This document shows positions 39,182-45,836 of a stretch of DNA of 64,000 nt, in pieces. The translations under genes were made by a program, and so were the position numbers. Below the pieces are notes generated by a model. The model saw only the letters and a list, made by a program, of their open reading frames with translations, ran no database searches and was not told where the DNA came from. Position 1 is the stretch's first letter; each line of letters starts with the position of its first letter. Source of the DNA: Rhodobacteraceae bacterium IMCC1335. Its GTDB lineage: Bacteria > Pseudomonadota > Alphaproteobacteria > Rhodobacterales > Rhodobacteraceae. The DNA is taken from assembly GCA_039640495.1 (NCBI GenBank), contig CP046864.1:3211001-3275000 (forward strand), read 5' to 3'.

Positions 39182-39198
39182 GACACGCCTGTGTCACA
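39182..39198. repeat. Element right-end repeat
   Basis: GACACGCCTGTGTCACA. It matches the reverse complement of 57546-57562 at 16 of 17 positions, the stretch upstream of flagellin copy 3. It contains arms GACAC/GTGTC and the CGCCTGT shared with the flagellin junctions. Recombination or binding site is inferred. Confidence 0.45.
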
Positions 39199-39283
39199 CT
39201 TTATAAAAAACTTATGCAGCTTAAGCAAAATGCTGCAGCTCTTAGTGTTTTTAGTACAGTTCATAAAACAATACACCAAACGC

Positions 39284-39310
39284 AAAAAAGCCCGCTTGCG
39301 CGGGCTTTTC
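39284..39310 (-). terminator. Terminator of flagellin copy 2
   Basis: Same CCCGC-TTGC-GCGGG hairpin with T-run as after the other flagellins; on the coding strand the sequence from stop codon through the hairpin is identical with copy 3. Confidence 0.92.
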
Positions 39311-39330
39311 TGTAGGCATTTGAATTGCGC

Positions 39331-40935
39331 TTAACCTTGCAGCAGGCTCAGCACGTTTTGCTTCGAGGCATTGGCCTGCGCCAGCATCGCTGTTGAAGCT
39401 TGCTGTAAAATCTGTGACTTGGCCAGCGACGTGGTTTCAGCGGCAAAATCTGCATCTTCAATACGACCCTTACCAGCTTGAAGGTTAGAGCTGATATTGG
39501 TTAGGTTGCTCACTGTGCTATCTAGACGATTTGATACAGAACCTAGGCTTGCACGCTGATTATTTAGCGATTTGATAGCAGTGTCCAATGCATCAATAGA
39601 AGTTTTGGCAGCAGAGGATGTACTAATGTCAAGGGCACTGGTTGTGGTTCCTGCTGTTGCAGAAACACTTGTCAGTGCAACTGCTGGCGTCCAAGAAACA
39701 CTAACTGTAGTGCCATCATCTGTTGCAGTAAGGTTTGTTATACCTTTTAAGCTTCCTGCGTGAGCATCTAACTCAGCTTGGATGGCAGCCGTTAATCCTT
39801 CATCCGTGGCTGTGTTATATAGGTCTTCTTGCGCAGTTACATCAAATTCAATACCGTTAATCTTAAAAGATATTTTGTCGGTGCTGGCTGCGAAGTCGGT
39901 ATCAGCACCTGGTGCAAACGTAATCTTATTGGCCGATGCGCTATATGATGTGTTTGCATCCGCCGTACCACCATCGTCAAATACCGCATCAGTTACTACC
40001 ACCTCTTGGATCAGTGTAACTGTCCCATCAGAGGCAGCAGTCGCCTTCAAGCCAGCTTGTGTAGCTTTGTGAGTAGCCGATATATCTGCCATACTGTTAA
40101 CAATCTCTGCTAATGCTTTTGCTACAGCATGATTGTCATTCCCAAGACTGGTCAGCGTCATGTCTGTTGTTTCAAGCTTACCATTAGATGTGGTAGTAGG
40201 AAGATCTGCGCCAGCTATCTTTATGTTGCCAAAAGTAAAGTCAGTTCCATCGTCACCAGTAACTTCGACAGAGACGGATTCTCCGTTAATTGTGAAATTA
40301 TATACATCGCCCTTAGTTGCAGTGCCATTAATTTGCATGACGTTTCCACCAACGGTCGACATTGTCGCTCCGTTAACACCGACGCTTGCATTTCCTGCGC
40401 CAACACCAAGAGCCGAGGCGGTCATGGCTTTGATAGAAGTACTAATTGTATTTTCATTAGCTGTACCACTACCAACTTGTAGATCGAATTTTCCGGTGCC
40501 GTGGTTTCCGCCACTGCCAGTCAATAGCTTTTGACCCGCCCAAGTAGTGGAATTTGCAATGCGATCAATTTCAGTGGTTAGAGCGTTCATTTCCAACTGC
40601 AAATTAGCGCGGTCATCGGCATCGTTTGTGTCGTTGCGGGCTTGAACCGAGATTTCACGCATGCGCTGCAAAATGCTTTCGATCTCTTGATGTGCGCCTT
40701 CGGCAGTATCGATCAGCGCTTGTCCGTCCATCGCATTGCGGATCGCTTGGTTTGTCCCGCGAATTTCAGATGTAAGGCGCGAAGCAATCGCCACGCCGGC
40801 CGCATCGTCAGACGCGCCATTAATGCGTTTTCCGGTCGCAAGACGCTCCATTGAGATTTCCATCTCTTTATTCACGCTTGATGCCGCTGCTTGGGCCATC
40901 AAAGCGCCTGTATTAGTCGCAACAGTAAGTGCCAT
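39331..40935 (-). CDS. fliC: Flagellin copy 2, complete (probable expressed copy)
   Basis: 534 residues, starting MALTVATNTGALMAQ, with ATG at 40935 and AGGAGAAACG upstream. D0/D1 ends match flagellins; the central 150-440 region is variable and threonine/serine-rich. It is the only one of three copies with an intact N-terminus, ribosome site and sigma-28-like promoter. Its body from ACAGGCGC onwards is almost identical to copies 1 and 3 for about 200 bases, then diverges, then converges again at the C-terminus. It needs the FliS chaperone, encoded at 49.6 kb. Confidence 0.95.
   Translation of the reverse strand: MALTVATNTGALMAQAAASSVNKEMEISMERLATGKRINGASDDAAGVAIASRLTSEIRGTNQAIRNAMDGQALIDTAEGAHQEIESILQRMREISVQARNDTNDADDRANLQLEMNALTTEIDRIANSTTWAGQKLLTGSGGNHGTGKFDLQVGSGTANENTISTSIKAMTASALGVGAGNASVGVNGATMSTVGGNVMQINGTATKGDVYNFTINGESVSVEVTGDDGTDFTFGNIKIAGADLPTTTSNGKLETTDMTLTSLGNDNHAVAKALAEIVNSMADISATHKATQAGLKATAASDGTVTLIQEVVVTDAVFDDGGTADANTSYSASANKITFAPGADTDFAASTDKISFKINGIEFDVTAQEDLYNTATDEGLTAAIQAELDAHAGSLKGITNLTATDDGTTVSVSWTPAVALTSVSATAGTTTSALDISTSSAAKTSIDALDTAIKSLNNQRASLGSVSNRLDSTVSNLTNISSNLQAGKGRIEDADFAAETTSLAKSQILQQASTAMLAQANASKQNVLSLLQG
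40904..40919. repeat. Flagellin junction motif inside the intact copy
   Basis: GCGCCTGTATTAGTCG on the plus strand, codons 5-10 of copy 2. CGCCTGT (40905-40911) is where copy 1 stops being homologous; copy 3 continues nine bases more. Reference (unbroken) site for comparing the junctions. Confidence 0.45.
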
Positions 40936-40955
40936 TTTCGTTTCTCCTAATCATA

Positions 40956-40970
40956 ACCGATTTTATCGGT
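40956..40970 (-). promoter_or_regulatory. Hairpin in flagellin leader
   Basis: ACCGAT-TTT-ATCGGT, perfect 6-bp stem in the 5' UTR of copy 2, 21 bases before the start. It could stabilise the mRNA or affect translation. Confidence 0.4.
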
Positions 40971-41034
40971 GGTTCGACGCGCAGCGCCAAGGTAACGCAA
41001 GGGTCTATAATTAATACTTTCCTCGCTCAGGAGT

Positions 41035-41062
41035 TAGAACGGCTGGGCTTTCTTATTGTTTA
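41035..41062 (-). promoter_or_regulatory. Sigma-28-like flagellin promoter
   Basis: On the minus strand TAAA, 15 bases, GCCGTTCT; consensus is TAAA-N15-GCCGATAA. Start site would fall about 95 bases before the ATG. The presence of flgM nearby supports a FliA/FlgM checkpoint. Confidence 0.5.
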
Positions 41063-41141
41063 GGCGGCAAAGATCAGAAAGCTGCAGTTTTTTGCAAAAA
41101 AGGAAAAGTTTTTTAACGATCTTGCACGCTCGGGCTTAAAT

Positions 41142-41157
41142 CGGCATGGTTTTTGAA
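41142..41157 (+). promoter_or_regulatory. Weak sigma-54-like site before the MotX-like gene
   Basis: CGGCAT, five bases, TTGAA. The -24 GG fits but the -12 element has GA in place of GC. It is listed because most neighbouring operons have better versions. Confidence 0.25.
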
Positions 41158-41204
41158 AGAAGAACAGCAGAGGCAGAGCCCCTGTCAGGAGCAAAGACGC
41201 GTAA

Positions 41205-41831
41205 ATGACTTATTTTAAACTTAATATTCTGGCCGTAATCGCCTGCCTGGCTTTCTTTTCGCAGGATGTCATGGCGGCAGACACCGATCTGCCAGATCCA
41301 TTTAGCCAAGCCGTGACCGCTGTGCGCCATAAAGATTATAGCACCGCTTATCAATTGTTTTTACATTTGGCCGAAGAAGGTGATTATGACGCTCAATATA
41401 ATCTGGCAGTCTTGTTTAAAAAAGGCCTTGGGCATCCCACGCATTATCAAAACGCATTGAAATGGGCGTTTCTGGCTGAGCTGGGTGGCATAGGAAAAGC
41501 CACCGATATGCGCGAAGAGCTGGTGGGCATTCTGCCCGAAGACACTTTGGAGCTTGTACGCGCTGAGGTGAAAGAGGTTTTAACCCAGCGGTTTGAGGCG
41601 TCAGATCGCTCGGTGATTTTGCAGCTGGCGCAATATAATCTGACCATCGTGAAAGAGCCCGATTTCAAAACATCCTATGCGCTCCGTGCATTGGCGGCTG
41701 CAATCGGCATACGTTCGGCGATGGAGTTGCGTGATGAGGTTGAAGCAGAGCTTGAGCCAAAAGATTTGATGGATGCGCAACAGATGGCGGCAAAGCTCTA
41801 TGAGGAAACACGCTGGCCATTGCCCGAATAA
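41205..41831 (+). CDS. Sel1-repeat periplasmic protein, MotX-like
   Basis: 208 residues with a signal peptide (ending VMAADTD) and a Sel1-like repeat (YDAQYNLAVLFKKGLGHPTHYQNALKWAFLAE). Vibrio MotX is a Sel1-type protein of the T ring that holds the sodium stator. Given pomA/pomB in the same region this is a good candidate for that role, but similarity is modular and the call is inference. Confidence 0.55.
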   Translation: MTYFKLNILAVIACLAFFSQDVMAADTDLPDPFSQAVTAVRHKDYSTAYQLFLHLAEEGDYDAQYNLAVLFKKGLGHPTHYQNALKWAFLAELGGIGKATDMREELVGILPEDTLELVRAEVKEVLTQRFEASDRSVILQLAQYNLTIVKEPDFKTSYALRALAAAIGIRSAMELRDEVEAELEPKDLMDAQQMAAKLYEETRWPLPE

Positions 41832-41851
41832 GGGGTCAGCTGGTCGCAGCG

Positions 41852-42265
41852 TTATGCAGGTTTGTGCTGCTGGATCAAAATTGACAATAATTCGGGCTCG
41901 ATACCCAGCTTAAGTTGAATTTGATCTGCTGCATCACCGGCCTTAATCATCGATATTGCGGTTTCAATCATACTATCTGCAGAAAATTCAGGGATAACGG
42001 CCTCCGCGGCGCCGGGCTGCAACGGGTCATGCGCAAAATTTGTTTTTGGAAGTGGAGCCCTTTTTTGCGATAAAGGCGCCGCGTGGCCGGGCTGGCTTTC
42101 CAAAGTCGCAAGGCGCAGAGCCAGCGCTTTTAGGTTTCGATTCACCCGCGCAACGCGCAACAGCAATGCCACAAGTCCAAACAGCAGGACAGCCAAGGCC
42201 AGCAGCACGGCCTGCCAAAAAATTGGAATGGCCCAATACGCGCTCAAGGCGGCTACATCACTCAT
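41852..42265 (-). CDS. Small membrane protein, DUF2802-like
   Basis: 137 residues: one membrane segment (residues 15-37), a short coiled stretch, and a C-terminal helical domain (AISMIKAGDAADQIQLKLGI) similar to DUF2802 proteins seen in flagellar/chemotaxis loci. It overlaps the flgN-like stop by ATGA. Last gene of the flgM-flgN run. Confidence 0.6.
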   Translation of the reverse strand: MSDVAALSAYWAIPIFWQAVLLALAVLLFGLVALLLRVARVNRNLKALALRLATLESQPGHAAPLSQKRAPLPKTNFAHDPLQPGAAEAVIPEFSADSMIETAISMIKAGDAADQIQLKLGIEPELLSILIQQHKPA

Positions 42266-42543
42266 TTTAAAAGATGTTCTATAGAAGAAATATTGCGCAA
42301 CTCAGAGGCTGCAGCAGAAAAGTTTTGTTCGCTTACCAGGAAGTCGCGGATAACCCGCAGCCGCTCTTTATCGGTTTTTGTAAGGTCTTTCAGAAACGGC
42401 TGAATGTCAGCAAGTTCATTTTTGGCTTTTTTTAAAAAAGAAAGACACGCCTCATGATATGAGGCGCTTGATGGTCGTTCCAGCTTGAGCAATTGGGCCT
42501 CAGCTTCAAGCGCGATAAGGACGTCTGAGACTGAATGCACCAT
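42262..42543 (-). CDS. FlgN-like export chaperone
   Basis: 93 helical residues. FlgN keeps hook-filament junction proteins ready for export. Assigned mostly by position directly after flgM (11-bp gap), the classical flgM-flgN order; sequence similarity is weak. Confidence 0.5.
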   Translation of the reverse strand: MVHSVSDVLIALEAEAQLLKLERPSSASYHEACLSFLKKAKNELADIQPFLKDLTKTDKERLRVIRDFLVSEQNFSAAASELRNISSIEHLLK

Positions 42544-42554
42544 AGGAAATAAGG

Positions 42555-42899
42555 TTAAGACAATTCCGAAACCGATGCCAAAAGCGCATCAGAAATTTTA
42601 TTGTAATCCACCGGATACTCATTATTTGCGATTTCGGCCCGCAATCTTTGCACCGATTCAATATCGATTGGGGGCGGCATGTCTTGCATCGCTTGCATCA
42701 CGTCGCCCATCGCAGATTTCACATCTACCGAGACGCTGCCGGCATCGGCTTCCGTTACAGGCGTTGCAGGTGCGGTATTGCCCAACTCAACAGCGCTCGT
42801 TTCTAAGCCGGTTCCGACAGAAACTTTTGGCGCGCTAGAGGCTTCGGGCACAACCACGCTGGCTGTTGTTCCGGTTAAATTTTGAACTGTATCTACCAT
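42555..42899 (-). CDS. flgM: Anti-sigma-28 factor FlgM
   Basis: 114 residues. The C-terminal half has the FlgM sigma-binding pattern IDIESVQRLRAEIANNEY followed by DYNKISDALL. Keeps FliA inactive until the hook is done and FlgM is exported. ATG at 42899 chosen because GGAG lies upstream. The N-terminal half is low-complexity, as usual. Confidence 0.82.
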   Translation of the reverse strand: MVDTVQNLTGTTASVVVPEASSAPKVSVGTGLETSAVELGNTAPATPVTEADAGSVSVDVKSAMGDVMQAMQDMPPPIDIESVQRLRAEIANNEYPVDYNKISDALLASVSELS

Positions 42900-42966
42900 C
42901 TTTTTTACTCCAAGGTGACCTGCACCCAAAGAACAATTTATCTCTTCCAAGTCCTACAACGGCAGT

Positions 42967-43713
42967 TTAATGCAATTGTTTAGAAATTATTTTGCCTTCA
43001 CTTGAGTTTTTTATCAGCGCCTTCAGTTTAACGCCAGTTTCAAGGTTTGCGACGGTAATCACTTCACCAATTTGCCCATCAGAAAGAGCTACTGCCTTAC
43101 CAATAATTTCAATTCCTGATCGAGTCAATGTTACATCTATGATCGCATCTTTGAGAATTGCGTAATTTATTTCAAGATGACGCGCCAAGCTTGGGGCGCC
43201 GGCAGAGACAGATTTTGTGAGCCGGCGCCCGATCACGTCAGACACTTGCCTATACCCACCATATACTTTTGAAGAAAACCCTGTTTGAACCGTCAGGTCC
43301 TTGGCGTCTATAACGGTGCCGCGTTTTAAGGGTGCGCTATAGACCACATAGCTATGTTGCGGCCGGGCCACCTCGTTGATTGGCGTCTTTGATTTTGCTT
43401 TTTTGGGCTCAATTATGGGCGTCATAACATCAGCGCGCACCGCAATAGCCCATTTATAAGGCTGCGCGCAGGACACGTTGATGGTTTGCCAATCCTCAAA
43501 TTTAGGGGCGATGCTCAATTTCGTTTTGCACGGATAAAACAGTTTATGACCCGCCAAGTGCGGGATCACATCCTGCCCCTGCTCTTTGGCCTGAGCAATT
43601 ATTTGCGCAATGATCTCGTTGCCGGTGATCCGCTCAGCCGCTTGGGCAGCCCCCGTGATGAGGCCGCATATGAGCATAGCGCAAAACCTACTTTTAGAAA
43701 AAATAGATGTCAT
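42967..43713 (-). CDS. flgA: Flagellar P-ring assembly chaperone FlgA
   Basis: 248 residues with signal peptide (ending AAQAAE). C-terminal SAF-type domain: APLKRGTVIDAKDLTVQ, VIGRRLTKSVSAGAP and the final VANLETGVKLKALI. Start at 43713 overlaps the LysM gene by 20 bp, implying coupling. Periplasmic. Confidence 0.88.
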   Translation of the reverse strand: MTSIFSKSRFCAMLICGLITGAAQAAERITGNEIIAQIIAQAKEQGQDVIPHLAGHKLFYPCKTKLSIAPKFEDWQTINVSCAQPYKWAIAVRADVMTPIIEPKKAKSKTPINEVARPQHSYVVYSAPLKRGTVIDAKDLTVQTGFSSKVYGGYRQVSDVIGRRLTKSVSAGAPSLARHLEINYAILKDAIIDVTLTRSGIEIIGKAVALSDGQIGEVITVANLETGVKLKALIKNSSEGKIISKQLH

Positions 43714-44032
43714 CGCCGCGCCCCCCGCCGCCCGTATCGCTGCCTGGAAGGTGCAAGACGACCCCAGATAGCAATCTATTTGGGTTTGCACCCACAAAAG
43801 CTTTGGGATTGGATTGCACAATTTGTTCAAACATCTGCCGCCCAACGGCGCTGCGCCCATAATATTTTGCCACGATCATCGCCAGAGTTTCGCCGCGCCG
43901 TACGCGGTGCGTGCTTGCGTCGACAGTAGCGCTATTTCCCGACCTATATTCCAATACGACAAAAGGTTCCTGCGCGATTGCGGGTGCTGCGGATACCAGG
44001 AGAAATGCCAAAAGAAGCTTTATTGATCGCAT
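43694..44032 (-). CDS. LysM-domain secreted protein in flagellar operon
   Basis: 112 residues: signal peptide (ending AIAQ), then a LysM/FimV-like domain (HRVRRGETLAMIVAKYYGR... QSNPKAFVGANPNRLL) and a glycine-rich tail. Vibrio loci place such a protein next to flgT. It could anchor the H ring to peptidoglycan. Starts by TAATG overlap with flgT. Confidence 0.75.
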   Translation of the reverse strand: MRSIKLLLAFLLVSAAPAIAQEPFVVLEYRSGNSATVDASTHRVRRGETLAMIVAKYYGRSAVGRQMFEQIVQSNPKAFVGANPNRLLSGVVLHLPGSDTGGGGRGDDIYFF

Positions 44033-45147
44033 TAAAATGTTCCTTCGATAAGTTGAACGGTTTGGCCGGCCAAACTTTCCGAGTTTTGAAAATTATTGAT
44101 AGGCCGCATCATCGCTTGACCCGTCATCACTTCTGAGACTTCCAGCAGCACCCAAGCGTGCTCGCCCGTTGTGATGTAAGCTAGCGCGCCTGTTTTGATG
44201 CCGGCATTTTGGCCGTGAGGGAAGATTAAATTTTCTCCCGCCAAAGCCAAAGGTGCTTGCAATGGCGCGCAAGAGGCCGAATTAAACTGCCCGATCATCT
44301 GATCGACTGCTCCGAAAACGGCCGTTAAATCAAATACCGGAGATCTGGCATCCAAAAGATTTAAGGTTCGGAAGGGCGTTTTCGGGGAGAGGGGCGCCAA
44401 AATCTGCAAGTTTGATGAAAAAACCTCGGTCAAATTTCGCGCCGAAATGGCGGAGAGCGAAATCATTGCATGCACCCCACCGCTTCCCGAACGCAGCGTC
44501 ACATCCGTGGAAATCAAAAGCGCCGCGTCAACCGCTTCCAATTGATTGGATTGCAAACTTGCGTAACTCAGCATTTTTTTTGGGCTTTGGCGTTTCTTGA
44601 AATCTGCAAAGCTCATCATCCCGCCACTGCTCAGAGGGCCCGGATAGTTTTGCGAAATATAATGCGTGATTGCTTTGCCAAGTTCGGGGCCCAAGGCCGC
44701 ATGATGGGCATGAACTTTTTGGCCGATGGAAACGCTTGGGCGCAATATAAGGGCTTTTTCAAAACGCGGATTGGCGCAGGTTTGCGCGGCGCTCTCTGCA
44801 AAGAACGCTCTTATACTGACTTGATAATGCGTGGGTGATTTATTTTCTTTCAGAATTTTAAAATCTACCAGCTTTGCGTCTGAGTTTTGGGTGATGATAT
44901 CGCGCAGCAGCACGCCATTGTGAGACACCAATGTACCGCTGATACGCACACCATTTTGCAGCGCCGCGAGATACAGCGCATCTTCAAGCGCAAACCGCCG
45001 TGCTTTTTGCTCGCTATGGCCCGAAAGCGCGGCGCGACCGGTTGCATCGACGGTGGCGATATTGGCGGCAAAGCCATTATTGGCCATCCCTATGAAACAG
45101 AAGGCTAGTGCAACAAACAGCTGCAAAAAGGGCCGCCCAATCCGCAT
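44032..45147 (-). CDS. flgT: Flagellar H-ring protein FlgT
   Basis: 371 residues with signal peptide (ending GFAANIA). N-terminal domain with ARRFALEDALYLAALQNG as in FlgT. In Vibrio, FlgT forms the H ring round the LP ring and recruits MotX/Y; in R. sphaeroides a FlgT-like protein (MotF) is needed for stator function. It starts 1 bp after flgP. Confidence 0.8.
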   Translation of the reverse strand: MRIGRPFLQLFVALAFCFIGMANNGFAANIATVDATGRAALSGHSEQKARRFALEDALYLAALQNGVRISGTLVSHNGVLLRDIITQNSDAKLVDFKILKENKSPTHYQVSIRAFFAESAAQTCANPRFEKALILRPSVSIGQKVHAHHAALGPELGKAITHYISQNYPGPLSSGGMMSFADFKKRQSPKKMLSYASLQSNQLEAVDAALLISTDVTLRSGSGGVHAMISLSAISARNLTEVFSSNLQILAPLSPKTPFRTLNLLDARSPVFDLTAVFGAVDQMIGQFNSASCAPLQAPLALAGENLIFPHGQNAGIKTGALAYITTGEHAWVLLEVSEVMTGQAMMRPINNFQNSESLAGQTVQLIEGTF

Positions 45148-45148
45148 T

Positions 45149-45706
45149 TTAACCTCGTACGGTGCGCATAATATTGGAAAGGAGCGCTTGATCTAGCTCT
45201 AACACCACCTCATATGTGTCGCGCCCAACAGGGTTAATGCGCACCGTTTTAGCGCCCAAAATCACCCCATCAACCGAGGCTCTCAGCGAGTCATTTTGCA
45301 CGATGGCATCAATAATTGTGGTTTGCGAGTCGATCTGTACGCCGTGAACCTGCTCGGTTAGATTGCGCATTGCTTGCAGCCGCGCTGAGCGAATGGCCAT
45401 CAAACGGCGCTGATTTGCCGATTTTGCGGGCTGGGCAGAAATACTCGCATAGCCCATTCCGGTTAACGTGGGGATCACTTCAACGCGGGGCTGGGTAACG
45501 GCGGCTGTTGCATCCACCGCATTTACGATGGCCATTTGATCGTTTGTTTGCGACGCCGGCGCGGCGGCAGAGGGCTCTAAAAGCTGCGCCAAGCTGGGCA
45601 GCCCCCCAGTCGTGTCACAGCCCGTAAGCAGCCCGAAAGACAATGCACAGACTGCGAGGGGGAAACGATAAAGTCTTGGCGGCCTATTCCTGTTTTTCTC
45701 GAACAC
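45149..45706 (-). CDS. flgP: Flagellar outer-membrane lipoprotein FlgP
   Basis: 185 residues. Lipobox LLTGC puts a lipid on C30. The second half is LPP20-like (RRLMAIRSARLQAMRNLTEQVHG). FlgP forms a disk at the outer membrane in polar flagella. First gene of the flgP-flgT-LysM-flgA operon, behind a sigma-54 site. Confidence 0.8.
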   Translation of the reverse strand: MFEKNRNRPPRLYRFPLAVCALSFGLLTGCDTTGGLPSLAQLLEPSAAAPASQTNDQMAIVNAVDATAAVTQPRVEVIPTLTGMGYASISAQPAKSANQRRLMAIRSARLQAMRNLTEQVHGVQIDSQTTIIDAIVQNDSLRASVDGVILGAKTVRINPVGRDTYEVVLELDQALLSNIMRTVRG

Positions 45707-45740
45707 GGTCTTTACTCCTCAGCTATCACTGTCAAATACA

Positions 45741-45757
45741 AGCATGTTTCGTGCCAA
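45741..45757 (-). promoter_or_regulatory. Sigma-54 promoter for flgP operon
   Basis: Minus strand TTGGCACGAAACATGCT: TGGCAC, five bases, ATGCT. GG and GC are 12 bases apart. Start site falls about 25 bases before the flgP start. Confidence 0.75.
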
Positions 45758-45786
45758 AACTGCGGCAAGCGGCAAGTTTTGAACTT

Positions 45787-45802
45787 TGGCACAGTTTTTG
45801 CC
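45787..45802 (+). promoter_or_regulatory. Sigma-54 promoter for flhA-flhF
   Basis: TGGCAC, AGTTT, TTGCC, a near-consensus -24/-12 site. Start site about 25 bases before flhA. Divergent from the flgP promoter 30 bp away, so one activator could serve both. Confidence 0.82.
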
Positions 45803-45836
45803 TGTTCAGGTGTAAAGTAGAAAAGGTTCCTTCACC

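Larger units (their letters stand above)
34433..39192. mobile_element. Candidate 4.8-kb integrative element next to flagellin
   Basis: Segment bounded by direct repeats of CGCCTGT (34433-34439 and 39186-39192). It carries an XRE regulator, a tyrosine recombinase, a WYL regulator and four small unknown ORFs including an HUH-like one. It is visibly AT-richer than the flanking chromosome. One end is exactly where flagellin copy 1 loses homology with copy 2. If excision uses the flagellin junctions instead, the unit would be 34433-40911, including flagellin copy 2's body. No structural phage or conjugation genes are present. Confidence 0.55.
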
